Part shown: piece after piece, positions 23,005-34,135 of the stretch
Layout of the letters: each line of letters begins with the position of its first letter
Position numbering within the stretch: position 1 is the first letter of the stretch
Assembly: GCF_000340215.1 (NCBI RefSeq)
Contig: NW_006921550.1
Coordinates: forward strand, 496,001 to 560,000
Reading direction: 5' to 3'
DNA: 64,000 bases
From: Pseudocercospora fijiensis CIRAD86
Taxonomy: Eukaryota; Ascomycota; Dothideomycetes; Mycosphaerellales; Mycosphaerellaceae
Notes under the pieces: generated by a model
Database searches by the model: none
What the model was told of the DNA's origin: nothing
The model's input: the letters and a program-made list of their open reading frames with translations, nothing else
Program-made: the position numbers and the translations under genes

Positions 23005-24531
23005 TTATCGTACTATATCCTCGTCCGATGCTAATAAACGCAACCTTTGAAGCTCGTCTAGGCATTGAAGGATACTTTTCTCTTCAATCCTGGCATACAA
23101 CTCCTCAGCCGAAACAACTGAACACCCAAGCGCCGCTTCCAAACCCTTTAGATCCCCGTCGCCACGCGAAACATCAGACGCCTGCGCCTCAGTCTGAAGG
23201 TTAGACTGGAAAATCCCGGCTGCAGAGAATGGCAGAAAGTCCTCATAAGTTATCGGCAGGGCTTCAATCACTCCTCTCTCAATCCACATCTCGAGGTCAG
23301 GTCCCGTAGTCTCAAAAGTTTGTGCAGACTTCTTCACGCGATAGCGAGAATATACAAGTCCTTGCCTCCGCATCTCATTCCAAGCATCGGGGAAGGCTGT
23401 GAAGGCTGCACGTCGTGTGTTTTCTTTTGCCACGGTTCCAGAAATCAGTGCCGTTTTCCGCGCAGCTTCGGCATGCAATTTATCGTATAAATTTCGACCT
23501 TTCGGCGTCAAGGCAGCTCCTCGTTCTTCGATCTCTCCGAAGCGCGCTTTATGGTGTCCAGTGATGAGGGCGTCGTTCTGACAACTTGTGGGAAATTTGA
23601 CGCTTTCCTCTAAGGCTAGGAAGCTAGTTTGGCGCAGAAGGATTGGGTTTTTTCGTTTGGGCGGTCCTTCGATTGTGTCTTTCACAGCCATGCCGGCAGT
23701 CCTCATAGCAGTATCAGCGATGTCGATGTCCAAAACTCGGGGTGTGAGATGGTTGATGTGTGAGCTTCGGAAGCATGCGATGTCTGCTAGTATCGGGTGC
23801 TCGTTCTTGAGTGTAAAGTATTCTTCGGAAGTTGCGGCGGCTGTGTCGTGCCATATGAATGTTTTCAGAGCTTCTGTGATGAAAATATCGGCTTGACTGA
23901 CGATAAGTCGGCCTTGTTGGCGGTCGATGGAGTCCAAGATCTCTAGTAGGCGATCCGTAAAGATGTTACGTTTTTGCAATAAAGACAAAGCTAACTTCCT
24001 CGCCTTTTCGGAAGTTAAGAGTTCAGGGCGTAGTAATGTCGTGAAGACACGGAATGGATTCTTGTCCAAGGCTTCTGCGTCTGTAGGTCGAAAGCAAGTC
24101 GCATGCATGGGCAGTCCAGCAACGGAGAGATCGTAATATCCCACAGCACGCATGCCAAGGACTTCAAAAATGCGTCGAATGTTACGCAGCTCTTCTGGAG
24201 TCCCTACACGTATCGCTCCATGTCGTTCAACTCCTAATCTCTCGGCACTATCGTTGCCAGCGATATCAGGATTGCTAGTCATCACTTTTTGGTTGACTTC
24301 AGATACAATGCGGACCAAGTCACCGTACAGAGGCACTTCGGCCTTGTACATCGCTGACATGCGAGCTGCAAATGCTGTTCGGAGATCATTGCTGTCGACA
24401 TATTGTGCCGTCTCTGGGGTAGTCTTGCCTTCGAGGATATTGTTCCCTGGGCGAGTGGTGAGCATTGCTGGTGAAATGGGTGATTTGCAGACTAGATTGA
24501 AAGTTTGCAAAGCAAAGTCTCGAAAGAACAT
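23005..24531 (-). CDS. 2-oxoadipate dioxygenase/decarboxylase-like (HglS/YdcJ, DUF1338 family)
   Basis: This is an intronless frame of 508 codons. The family is an iron(II) enzyme of vicinal-oxygen-chelate fold that turns 2-oxoadipate into D-2-hydroxyglutarate in lysine breakdown. The expected metal ligands are visible: His104 in VERHGAIR, His261 in HINHLTPR, and Glu336 in EERGAALT. The conserved N-terminal AxMSxMYxAEVPLYGDL block is at residues 56-72. About 40 residues precede the region normally starting the family, so Met23 (24465) is an alternative start. The C-terminal tail past about 450 is less conserved and acidic. The gene converges on the NLR-like gene, with only 116 bp between the stop codons. 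The substrate is inferred from the family and has not been shown for this protein. Confidence 0.82.
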   Translation of the reverse strand: MFFRDFALQTFNLVCKSPISPAMLTTRPGNNILEGKTTPETAQYVDSNDLRTAFAARMSAMYKAEVPLYGDLVRIVSEVNQKVMTSNPDIAGNDSAERLGVERHGAIRVGTPEELRNIRRIFEVLGMRAVGYYDLSVAGLPMHATCFRPTDAEALDKNPFRVFTTLLRPELLTSEKARKLALSLLQKRNIFTDRLLEILDSIDRQQGRLIVSQADIFITEALKTFIWHDTAAATSEEYFTLKNEHPILADIACFRSSHINHLTPRVLDIDIADTAMRTAGMAVKDTIEGPPKRKNPILLRQTSFLALEESVKFPTSCQNDALITGHHKARFGEIEERGAALTPKGRNLYDKLHAEAARKTALISGTVAKENTRRAAFTAFPDAWNEMRRQGLVYSRYRVKKSAQTFETTGPDLEMWIERGVIEALPITYEDFLPFSAAGIFQSNLQTEAQASDVSRGDGDLKGLEAALGCSVVSAEELYARIEEKSILQCLDELQRLRLLASDEDIVR

Positions 24532-25837
24532 CGTGTCTCGTTAATCGGACTGTGATACCCGGACCGAGCACTGTCGTCGTCTTCGAGGCCTGTGGCTTCC
24601 CATTATCTGCTCCGAATGCACCGAGCGCTCCGAATACGCCGTGTACCTATTGCGGATAGACAGGCACTGTCTGTGAGGATGAGCCCTAGTGGTAGGATGA
24701 AGCTCGCCTACCACTTCATGCCATAAAGCTCACAAGCCCTCCATTGATTTAATGCACGGCGTTCATGTTGAACCGCCAAGTCGAACGGCTCAGCAGAGAG
24801 ATGCTCAGAGTTCGATACGAACGAATTCAAGCTATTGCATGACCCTCGAAGATGCAGTTTATCGAGACAAAACGGCCTTGCGTGCAGCCATGCCTCTTCT
24901 CGCCCATCCACAGCTTGCTCTGCGATCGCTTCTTCAAAGACTGTGCCATGGCTACATGTGCTGTAGTCCGTTGACTCTCGCTCCCATGATATAGGATTTT
25001 TGCAGCATCTCCAGTGTCATTGGCATGCTGCGTGGGAGCGAAATAGTCAACGGCATTGGTGCATAGGATCATTTGGGCGCAGTGTAGTTCGAAGGCTCAA
25101 GTTGGGGCTACAGCAGGGAAGATCTTGTGATTCAGGAATGGTCATGGCTGGACATGATAGATATTTGAAGACGCAGATCGTCGCTCATCAGCATGTTTAA
25201 TACGTAAAAGTGGAGGTGCTCTGCAGACTGAGAGGATGGGAAGCGTGTCCATATGCGCCTTTCACTTGTCCTGGTCTTGGCAATGGCATAAGGTTTGGTA
25301 GTGAGCCCAGTGTGTTCACAGGCATTTTGGACGGTGTTCATTGTGTCTTGGTCTGGTCCTGTTGAATGACCTGAGAGGAGAAAGGACATATGAGATTTTC
25401 ATACCATTCTCAGCTGCTCTCTGGTATATCTAGATTGCAGGTATATGTCTTCCGATAGATCTGCTGCCGCTTTCAGATTCGTCCGATATTCTAGAGATGG
25501 CGAACATCTGTCCTGCTGGCTACATCATTAGCGACTTTAGATGAAGTCGTCTCTCGGAAGCATTCAGACATCGATGCCGACGGCTCCGACACAATCGACT
25601 TCTTCCGTGCAGGCAAACTGGATGTCAAAGGACGTGCAGCTCGTCCCCTTCGTTACACCAGCAGGCGGGAGGTGTATTGTCCTCTGTCCGGATGCATCTT
25701 GACGGCCCGCGAAGGCAGTGAGAATCTCGAGCTGAGACTTTTCTATACCAGAAGTGAGATCCAACTTGCAGGGACTATTCCAAAATGAGGCGAAGCACGT
25801 GGAATGAACATGCGCCGGCGCACAGCAGATCGACTCC
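24532..25837. other. Intergenic region, nothing recognised
   Basis: About 1.3 kb lies between the oxoadipate enzyme promoter (24532 onward) and the 3' end of the next minus-strand gene. Only short open frames occur. One minus frame of 97 codons (25564-25857) is Cys-containing but has no signal peptide or known motif and overlaps the neighbouring gene's end. Confidence 0.45.
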
Positions 25838-27172
25838 TCATACCTCAATCTTGGCATGTCGGAAGTACTTCATCCCTATCCAAGCAACAGTGATCCAAAC
25901 CCATGCTACTACTCCCGTCAAGACAATCAATGCTGGATAGTAGCCGACAATTGGCAGGGTTTCGTCGTCCTCGAGCTCAGGCGGTGCATATGGTGTCTCG
26001 CCGACATCCCACGCCCAGCTCCAGATCTCCAGACAGCTTCCCATGCCGACCGTGAAGGTCAGCCACGTGACAAAGAGGATAACCCAGCCCCAGTACTCCG
26101 TTTCCGTATAGTCGTGTGGTTCTGGCTCAGTATATGGAGAATGCGTATTGGCCACCTGCGACAGCGGTGACGATTGATGCTTCGAGCTTACTCGCCGAGA
26201 AATAGATGGCTCTAAGATAGAAGTCTCAGATGGAAAATAGCTACTCGCAGCAGAAGACAGTGGCTTCTTCAGGCTTTGAGAGCTCGCGAAGCTGTTAGCT
26301 GGGCGATCGAAGGTCAAGACCTCATCGTCGTCTGTCGTGCTGGCATAGCTCGAATTGCTCACAGGGCTCTTCAAGTCAAGCGGGCTAGACAAGGTCGTGG
26401 ACGGCTTTTGCTGTACTCTGTGATCTGTCAAGAGAGCAAGACGTGCGGTTGTGGCAGCGGCGGATTCTCCCCAGCCACTATCACTACTGCTCGCGGCTGT
26501 CACGTTTTCGTAGCTAAATTTGTGACGCAGTCCATTGCCAACCTCTGGCTCGCGGCGAAGAGCAGCAGGCAAGCCGAGATGCGTGGGGGTGGTCGAAGGT
26601 GCTTCTTCAGGCTGCACCGGGGTCGATATTTGCTTGCTAGACGGGCTCCGATGCATCACGCTGTTCCTCCTCTCCCGGGTCTCAGTGACGAGCTTGCGGG
26701 TACCAAGCAATGCAGTTTTGCGCAAAGACCCTTTCCTCTTCCGCGTCTTGGTAGCTTTCAACGCGGACGCCATTGCACTGCTACCCTTCTCCGGCGAAAC
26801 AGGCGAGTCTGGCGCGTCATCGTCGTCGACGCTCTTCCTGCTTCGCGAGCTCTTGGCACTTTTGGAGGTCTGAGGATTTTGTGATTCCTTGTCCCTCGAA
26901 GGCGGTCTTGCATCCTCAACTACGCCTTTGAGGAAGTTGAACTTGGCGAGTAGATTGCCGCTCAAGCTGCGTCTATGGCCAGATTGCCTGCCGGGCGAAG
27001 CTGGTACCTCGGCTGGCGATGCTGGAGCTGAAGGCGAGCTCCATGGAAATTTCATGTTGTCTGGTGACCTCTTCATATCGTTCTCTTCTGCTTCCAGATC
27101 GAGAGGAGGAAGCGGGCCACTGACGGTTCTACGGCGGTCGCCGCTGCCGTGGGATGTCTGGCCATTTTCCAT
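25838..27172 (-). CDS. Uncharacterised fungal protein with disordered N-terminus and two C-terminal membrane spans
   Basis: This is an intronless frame of 444 codons starting at ATG 27172. Residues 1 to about 350 are Ser/Pro/Lys-rich and probably disordered, with many SP and TP sites and a basic stretch (KATKTRKRKGSLRK). The last 85 residues hold two hydrophobic spans, one beginning WGWVILFVTWLTFTVG and one near ALIVLTGVVAWVWITVAW, joined by an acidic loop and ending in a short basic tail. The layout suggests a tail-anchored two-pass membrane protein with a large cytosolic phosphorylated head. I do not recognise the family and assign no function. It is transcribed away from the Zrg17-like gene, sharing a 413-bp promoter region. 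Confidence 0.75.
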   Translation of the reverse strand: MENGQTSHGSGDRRRTVSGPLPPLDLEAEENDMKRSPDNMKFPWSSPSAPASPAEVPASPGRQSGHRRSLSGNLLAKFNFLKGVVEDARPPSRDKESQNPQTSKSAKSSRSRKSVDDDDAPDSPVSPEKGSSAMASALKATKTRKRKGSLRKTALLGTRKLVTETRERRNSVMHRSPSSKQISTPVQPEEAPSTTPTHLGLPAALRREPEVGNGLRHKFSYENVTAASSSDSGWGESAAATTARLALLTDHRVQQKPSTTLSSPLDLKSPVSNSSYASTTDDDEVLTFDRPANSFASSQSLKKPLSSAASSYFPSETSILEPSISRRVSSKHQSSPLSQVANTHSPYTEPEPHDYTETEYWGWVILFVTWLTFTVGMGSCLEIWSWAWDVGETPYAPPELEDDETLPIVGYYPALIVLTGVVAWVWITVAWIGMKYFRHAKIEV

Positions 27173-27585
27173 TTTGTAGCAAGCACATTGACGCCCTCGC
27201 TGCTACTCCTGCTGCAATGAAAGGACCGGCGTTGCGTGTTGTTATCGACCGATCGACGGTCGCGTGTAAGATCGATCGGAGGCGGAAGTGTCAATGTGTC
27301 GGATGTCGGAGAGAAGCTCTGGTGAAATCCTGTAATGTGTCGCAGAAAGAGATGGAGTTGGACAAGGACCCACTGTCTTGGCACTCCGCCCGCCTCCGCC
27401 TCCGCCTCCGCCGCGTCTCCCAATGCGGATCTCCGAAGCCCCTGAATGAAAGTGAACACGGAACCACCAACAACACAGCTGTTGAAGCAATCCACCCCAA
27501 ACCGAGTATCATCGATGCCTCGGAGACACACTGATCCTCCATCTTGCCGATAACACGGGCACGCACCTGCACCGCACCGTCCAGA
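27173..27585. promoter_or_regulatory. Divergent promoter region between membrane protein and Zrg17-like gene
   Basis: This 413-bp gap separates two start codons pointing away from each other. It contains a CCGCCT hexamer run at about 27391-27413 (GGAGGC on the other strand). No named binding site was identified. Confidence 0.4.
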
Positions 27586-29151
27586 ATGGCGTCGAATCTA
27601 CCGATTCCGCTCCCACCTCGAACGCCAACACCTCCCTCAGACAACCCGCCCTCCCCACACACTCTGAAACCTCGACCATGTGATGTTGGATTGGGTTTGC
27701 ACAACCATAACGATAGCACGCCAAGTATACATACCGACTACGACTATGATATCCACACAGGCATCAATGACTCTCCCCAGCGGAGACTCGGCGCAGTTGA
27801 GCCTGGGCCAGAATCAGGCAGGACCGATTCTACCGCTTCGATGCTGTCGCCTGAGAGTGCTACATTCAGTGTAAATGGCAGGCTGAGTCCGGCGACGACC
27901 ATGTATAGTCCTCTCACGCCGCAAACGGGTGGATTAGATGGAGGCTTTGGGAGCATTGATGGCAACGCGGGCGCTGCTGTTACCAATCCGTTCAATTTCA
28001 CACCGATCCAATATGAGCGCAGTCCGTCGGTTGGCTCCAAGAGTGAGCTCGTGGGAAAGAGGAGGGGGCACAAATATAGGCACTCGTCTATTCATGCAAG
28101 CCATATGGAGGGCATATTCAAGCCGCCGGAGAGCAGACGAACACCTCTCGCTGTACCCGCGAGTCTTCCTATGCCGACAAGAAAAGAGGCCTGGTGGAGC
28201 ATGACGCGGCAGCAAACGATACGCCTATCATGGTGTGCCTGTCACTTCCTGATCGCGGGCTACGTGCAATTCAGTGGTGCGGGCAGTTTGGCAATGACCG
28301 CACTGAGCCGGCTGCTATTATTCGACGCAGCAGGTGCCACAGTCTGCGTTGTTGTCGATGTGATGGGAAATTTCGAGGTCTGGAAACGAAGCTCAATCAA
28401 GCACCCGTTCGGTCTGGAGCGAGCAGACGTGCTGGCAGGCTTTGGCATGGCAGTGTTCATTGCGTTCATGGGCCTTGACGTGATAAGCCATGGTATTCAG
28501 CATTCGCTTGAGAATGTCGGCAGTCACGTCGCTCACTCTCCACACGCGCATGACAGAGTTGGCGCAGGACATGTCGACTCCGCGAGTCTGTTGTCAATCG
28601 CAGCAACCATTGTCTCCGCAGTCCTGCTCAAGAACCATGCTCGCATCGGTAAAGCCATGCGGTTTGAATTGCTCGCCGGCTGGGGCAAGATATTCGGCAA
28701 TCCATCTCACTTCCTGACGATCTCCTGCTCGGTCCTCATCCTGGCTTTGCCGTTTCTCGCGCAACAGCACTACGGCGTTTTCGACTTTATCCTGTCCATC
28801 ATTATCGCCCTTCTCATGGTTGCACTCGGAGCGAAGCTTGGAACCTCTTTATCATCGATGCTGTTGATGAGCTACAATCCGCGCAGAAAGAACGCTATGC
28901 CCGATATCATCGACGAGATTGCAAATTCGGATGCAGCAGTCACGAACGTGGACGAAGCAACATTTTGGCAAGTTCATTATGGCCTATGCATGGCAAACTT
29001 GAAGCTGCGATACCGCAAAAGCCGAGACGGGTACGGCATAAATGCTGATGACCTAACGAGGATACGAAAGAAAGCGACGGATGTGATCATGAAGCAATTC
29101 GGGGGCGTAAGGTGGGATGTCAGTGTACAGTTGAGCATAGAGACTGATTGA
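27586..29151 (+). CDS. ZRG17: Zrg17-like cation diffusion facilitator (ER zinc transporter subunit)
   Basis: The frame is 521 codons from the ATG at 27586; the open frame extends a little upstream but without an ATG. Residues 1 to about 190 are Pro/Ser-rich and cytosolic. A CDF core of about six membrane spans follows, with the conserved KHPFGLERADVLAGF segment in the loop after the second span, then a short His-containing loop (HSPHAHD) and a LLSIAAT...NHARIGKAMRF segment. In yeast Zrg17 pairs with Msc2 to bring zinc into the ER. Where active CDF transporters show HxxxD in the second span, the sequence here reads L-F-D-A-A, which fits the Zrg17 type, thought to lean on its partner for transport. 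The C-terminal cytosolic domain is short but present. The gene symbol is by resemblance. Confidence 0.75.
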   Translation: MASNLPIPLPPRTPTPPSDNPPSPHTLKPRPCDVGLGLHNHNDSTPSIHTDYDYDIHTGINDSPQRRLGAVEPGPESGRTDSTASMLSPESATFSVNGRLSPATTMYSPLTPQTGGLDGGFGSIDGNAGAAVTNPFNFTPIQYERSPSVGSKSELVGKRRGHKYRHSSIHASHMEGIFKPPESRRTPLAVPASLPMPTRKEAWWSMTRQQTIRLSWCACHFLIAGYVQFSGAGSLAMTALSRLLLFDAAGATVCVVVDVMGNFEVWKRSSIKHPFGLERADVLAGFGMAVFIAFMGLDVISHGIQHSLENVGSHVAHSPHAHDRVGAGHVDSASLLSIAATIVSAVLLKNHARIGKAMRFELLAGWGKIFGNPSHFLTISCSVLILALPFLAQQHYGVFDFILSIIIALLMVALGAKLGTSLSSMLLMSYNPRRKNAMPDIIDEIANSDAAVTNVDEATFWQVHYGLCMANLKLRYRKSRDGYGINADDLTRIRKKATDVIMKQFGGVRWDVSVQLSIETD

Positions 29152-29790
29152 TCTTGGAATGCAACACAGAATGGTGGTTTTATGGTTTATGATACCCATG
29201 TACGAAAGGAAGGTCTCTATCTGGTTTACAGGTCATCTCTTGCGTCTATACAGTAGGTTCTACGGTAACACCGCGCCTAGAGTGTGATCGGAAGAGAGCC
29301 AAGCAGCCAAGCCTCGATGACGGGTAACTGGCTTCTCGGACGTGCGCCTCTCATGGCAAGCAACATGGCATGACGAAGGCGAAGAGTATAGACGACTGGC
29401 GCCGAGGTGCAATGTCCTGCCATGCCGCATGGCAGCGATGATGTAAATGCAGCTGCAACCGGGCATCTGTTGAGGAGCAAAGTCCATTGGCCACAAAGCT
29501 ACCATACATTCCCACCTTGTGCACCACTATATTTCCAGGAATCCCTGGCGTTTCTTGGACAGAACCACACCAAATGAGCGCTGGGGAACTCCATTGGCGG
29601 CCTGCTATCGTTCTGCCGAGAAGGAGTGAGCTGTCACTCGCGACGCTGATTACGCCTCTGTTTGCGACAACCAGCGCACGACAGCGAAACGGATAAAGGC
29701 CTCAGTGGTGACATCTCGAGCCTGGAAGACTATCTTGCTATACACTGGGAAACTCCACCGAAGATTAAACACGAATTAGCAAGATCCAGT
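29152..29790. other. Intergenic region upstream of the amino-acid transporter
   Basis: I see no gene. A perfect palindrome with 8-bp arms (tgccatgc, one base, gcatggca) lies at 29418-29434. The transporter frame is open upstream of its first ATG but without a start codon. Confidence 0.4.
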
Positions 29791-31444
29791 ATGGCACAAT
29801 CTTTGGAACGGACCCCCAGATTGGAACAGCAGAGAATAGAGAGCATGCCGCCGATTGCAAATCAGGACCTATATATACCTAACGATGGCAAAGACTACAC
29901 CAAGAGCGAATCACGATCGAATAGTGACCAGAGAGACTCGAATCGCTACCAGACCGGCGAAGTCGAAGATCCCTATGGTGGGAAGAAAATTGGGATGGTC
30001 CGGGTAAGTCTCGAATCAACCATGATAGTCTTGAGCAGACCTCCTAATCCGTGTTGCTGTATAGACCACCTTGATATTCTTCACAAATCAAGTAGGCATT
30101 GGCATCCTCAGCTTACCAGGAATGTTACACACGATTGGCCTGATACCAGGAATCATCACGATCATCGCATTCGGCGTCCTGGCTACGTATACCGCATACA
30201 TCTTGATTCAGTTCTATCGACGCTATCCTCAAATCCGAGATGTCGTTGATGTCGGACGAATTATGGGTGGTCGAACACTGGAAATCATCGTTGGCATCGC
30301 ACACGTGTTGAATCTCTGCCTGATCTGCGCTTCGGCCAATGTCACATTATCCATCGCTCTCAATACCATCACAGATCACGCACTGTGCACGGTCGGATTC
30401 ATTGGCATTCCGATGATCATCTGCTGGATACTGTGCATGCCACGCACGTTTTCCTTTGCGGGCTGGTTCGGCATACCAGCCACGATCAGCATTTGTGCGT
30501 TCCGCCTACCCTAAAAGCAATCAAACGCTAATGTCTACTGTAGTCACCTCAGTCATCATTGTGATTATCGCGCTCGCGATCAATGGTCCCAGTACCTCGA
30601 CGCCAGGCTACCTAGGTGAACCCGCGAACGAACCACTCGTGATGCTCCTCGGCCCAAATCCAGCAGCAACAATGAATCAGCAATTCGAATCCGTCCTGAA
30701 TGTTGCTTTCGCATATGCCGGGAATCAGGCCTTCATCACTGTAATGTGCGAAATGCGCAATCCATCTAAGGACTATCCGAAGGCGATCATCTGGCTCAAT
30801 GTCTTCGGCATACCCATGTATGTCATCGTCGCGTGTGTCATCTACGCGATGGCCGGACAGTACGTCGTTTCGCCAGCTCTTGGATCTGCTCCTGGTGTAG
30901 CAAGTCAAGTCGCGTATGGCATCTTGTTTCCAACCATGCTTGGCTCTGGACTAGTCTTCGGACATACAGGGATCAAGTATATGTACAACGTTGTGATGGA
31001 CAACATCATCAAGACACAGCACAAGCTGACCGATAACACTTTCCTCACGTGGGGAGTATGGCTTGGACTCGGAACGACGTTCTGGGTTACGGCTTTTGTG
31101 TTGGCCAATGCCATCCCGGCGTTCAACTCGATACTGGCTATCTCGTCTGCGCTCTTTGTCACTTGGTGAGATGTCAAGTGTGTAGCTAGGAGATTTGAGC
31201 TGACTCGAATAACAGGTTCACATTCGGCATGGCCAATGCGCAATGGATCTTCATTAACTGGGGATACCAATTCTCTACCTGGCGGAAGTCTTCGCTGGCG
31301 ATATTCAATTGGTTCATGATCCTTGCTTCTGCTTTCTTGACAGTATTTGGACTGTACACGTCCATCTCTGACTTGAATGCGCGTGTGCAGGATCCAAATG
31401 ATTCTCTGAATGTGTTTACCTGTGCTGACAACTCGTTGTTCTGA
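29791..31444 (+). CDS. AAAP-family amino-acid transporter (Aa_trans), 4 exons
   Basis: Exons by eye are 29791-30003, 30065-30494, 30544-31165 and 31216-31444, giving 497 residues. Introns are 61, 49 and 50 nt with donors GTAAGT, GTGCGT and GTGAGA, and all junctions keep the frame. After a 70-residue hydrophilic N-terminus comes the family entry signature, FTNQVGIGILSLPGML. About eleven hydrophobic spans follow, including a PKAIIWLNVFGIPMYVIVA stretch and a final span near NWFMILASAFLTVFGLY. Proteins of this family move neutral or aromatic amino acids across the plasma or vacuolar membrane by proton symport; the substrate cannot be told from sequence. The start codon is the first in-frame ATG; upstream in-frame codons exist but no ATG. 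Confidence 0.85.
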
Positions 31445-31919
31445 GATACAGAGATCGCCTGCGACAAAAGCCTGGGAACAATCCTCTGGTCCGTATGGAT
31501 TTCGTAGCACAGTGGGCAGGAGAAGAGATTCATGGTGGCCCTGGTATGTCTGGCTGCAGGTGCTCGGCGGTCTGACCAGGTTGTAATTACTGCTCATTAT
31601 TAGCAACACTCAATCGACCGGAAGCGAGTTGCAGCTGGCGAAAGATGCAGCGTTTCATGCGCTCCGTCAGACCATGCCTCACTCAAGGTCGGTCTGCGAC
31701 GTGACGAGCACCATGTCTTCGAAATAGCACACTTGACTACCTGCTCCTCGCTGCTATACCTCGCACCTGCTTGATCGTGCACGCTACAATCGGAAACTGT
31801 GCCTCAGCGCCATGCGCCTTCTCTCATTGGAAACAAGACCTCTTTGCATCCGACTTCTACGGGCAACGTCTGATTCTAAACTACAACATCGATTTCGTTA
31901 CATACCAATACCACATAAT
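31445..31919. other. Intergenic region, nothing recognised
   Basis: This stretch lies between the transporter stop and the broken gene at 31920. It holds only short open frames, and no motif was found. Confidence 0.4.
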
Positions 31920-32747
31920 ATGGATCCACATGCAGATCTCAGAACCATTAGACTCCATCAAGCTACCGTCCTTACTGCAGGATTCCACGCCAAGTGTCAT
32001 ACGCTGCACGGCAGCCTCACCAGCCTCGAGGACGCAATCGAGCCGCTCAGAGGCGCCAGTATCAGCCTCATCTGGATCTCGAAAATCTCAGACCTACTCC
32101 TCTCATTTGACACCGCGGCCACTACGCTCGAATTCACGCACCTCTCCCTGCCATGGAATGCAGAACCCGTAAATTTTGATACCAATATTACGGCAGGCGC
32201 GGAGATGTGGCAGAGCAACCACCCGTTCCTCATCGCCCAACGCTGGCGGACGACCATGTAGAACACGGCAGACGACCTCGTCCGGTACCTAAGGAAGCCC
32301 GACGTGCTAGAACGAAGCGATGCGACGTTTAAAACTAGTCTAGTCAAAGTGACTGACGCACTCATGCGGCATCTAAACAACCCACAGCGAATGTGGTGGA
32401 AGGGGATCGAATCGACTTTTGGCGTCGATCGTGTACCGGGCATGATCTTTGGAGGACTCGAGACGGATCCATTTGTAAGACAGGCCCGTTTCTTGAATAC
32501 GGCTCCGCTATGGATCTTGCTGCAGCTCACTCTCGAGGATGCACTCGGGGCCCCTGGGGAGGAAGTCTGGACGTTGGAACAGTGTGCAGAAGTGGAGTCG
32601 CAGGTGAGCGAGGTCACGGAGCCGGTATTGGAGGACCGGTCGCTGCCTGGCTTGCAGCGGCTGGTGTGCGAGGTCAGAGAGGGGTACAAGGAATGGAAGT
32701 CTCAGCAGGAATCTGCGCAGCCATGCGATCGAGGGTCAAACCAGTAG
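31920..32747 (+). pseudogene. Hypothetical protein gene interrupted by one in-frame TAG
   Basis: From ATG 31920 the frame runs 113 codons to a TAG at 32259-32261, then continues in the same frame for another 161 codons to 32747. Protein character on both sides is alike: helical, Leu/Trp-rich, soluble (for example AEMWQSNHPF before and RYLRKPDVLE after). The TAG could come from CAG by a CpA to TpA change or from TGG. An intron with donor GTAAAT at 32169 and acceptor AG at 32296-32297 would be 129 nt and keep the frame, so splicing is not excluded. I recognise no domain and assign no function. Confidence 0.45.
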
Positions 32748-33249
32748 TAGATTCTGCGAGGCAAGGACGGAGTCACCGCACAGTAGCAGAGGCTAAGGGC
32801 GACATGGGGATAGTAATGCATGGCAATGACAAGCACTCTCTACAAACCAGCTCTCGTTTCTGATCGGAGTTGAAGCAGGAAGACAAAACTTTGCGCCGAT
32901 CAAAATCGGTGTTCCGAGCTCCTTGTATCCCAAGTCGAGATAGGGTATCAATTCTTTCCATCGACGTAAAGACCCTCCCTGCGTCCAACTTCGATCCAAG
33001 GTGCATAGGCGGGGATCTTGTCGACGATGAGGAGGCCAATGTGCGCTCCGCAGCCATTCTTGGGTTCAGAGTCGCGAGCTCTCAGCCCATCCATTATCTT
33101 CGCGGATATCGTGTCTGCTAAGTGAAGGACCAGGACTTGCCAAGTTCCTCCGCAGCTTTCCTGGCACATAGATAACCGACACAATACTGAAATTTGAAAA
33201 TTTTCGCCTGGAGTTTGAAACATCTCAGAAAAGGTCCTGCTCCGTTCGA
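32748..33249. other. Intergenic region, nothing recognised
   Basis: This is the convergent gap between the broken gene (+) and the RNase H gene (-). Only short unrelated open frames occur. Confidence 0.4.
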
Positions 33250-34135
33250 CTAGCGAAGAACACCTTCATACTTTGTGAATTCCTCGACATCAGGTTCTCG
33301 AGCCCCTTTCTTGGCAGCCAGGTCAGCATATTGATTTTGCTCCCTCGGGATCTTCCAGAATACGACTTCCAGACCATACTTCGCGAAGTAATTGATTCGA
33401 TCGAGCAACCTCTTCCACAAATCCTGGTTTTTGACCGCCTGACCTCCGGCCGTTCGCCACCCTCTCGCCGCCCAGGTTTGAATTCGCATTGTGATTCCAA
33501 GGAAAACGTACTCACTGTCGGTTGCAATGACCATTCTTCGCCAGCCCTATAGTACGCTGAGTCAGTTATTCTTGAAATAGCATTGATAAGATTGAGCATG
33601 ATTGAAAAGATGAACGCAGCTATGCTCCTCGGCTCATGGCTGATGCAGCTGTGAAACCTACCTCGCCTGGCCACATTCGAAATTCCAGAGCACCGAGAGC
33701 CGCACGAAGCTCCGCACGATTGCTCGTCTGCGAGTACGCATCTCCATCTGGACCCTTGCCTTCCAGCCTGATCGCATAGCTCTCTGGTTCAGAAGTCGTC
33801 GTGCCTGGCTTGTACGTCCACCCGCATCCGGCGCGTCGGGTAGGACTGTTCTGACCCAGACATGATCCGTCCACATACACGAGGACCTCGCGGTCATTGG
33901 TACGTCGTACGAAGCGGAAAGCTTTGTCGTGGCAACGCATCTTCTTGTGTTCCGACTGGAGGTGTGTGAAGAGACCTTGAGGATTGGCATTGGAAGGTGC
34001 TTGGAATGCTGGTACGTTCCTTAGCGGTAGATCCGGCAAAGGCGGGCCTGGTAGCTTTGTACGGCGTGGATCAAAGCCGATCAGGATTTCCAGTCCATCA
34101 GGGAGATTTCCCATGTTTATCACGCGCAGGACCAT
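33250..34135 (-). CDS. Type-I RNase H domain protein, 2 exons
   Basis: Exon 1 is 34135-33662 and exon 2 is 33546-33250, with a 115-nt intron (donor GTAGGT, acceptor ATAG, phase 0), giving 256 residues. The RNase H core begins at about residue 84. All four catalytic carboxylates can be seen: Asp89 in VYVDGSC, Glu142 in NRAELRA, Asp168 in ATDSEYV and Asp233 in NQYADLAAKKG. This enzyme class cuts RNA in RNA-DNA hybrids. The N-terminal 83 residues show no typical hybrid-binding domain. There is no transposon context or RIP scarring, so it looks like a host gene rather than a retroelement fragment. The intron separates the second and third catalytic residues. Confidence 0.85.

Noticed and set aside
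25564..25857. 97-codon minus-strand frame with several Cys as a small secreted protein
   Set aside because: It has no signal peptide, overlaps the end of the adjacent gene, and no upstream exon with good splice signals was found.
33250..34135. RNase H gene as a retrotransposon fragment
   Set aside because: All catalytic residues are intact, it has a spliceosomal intron, its composition is normal, and no RT or integrase lies nearby.
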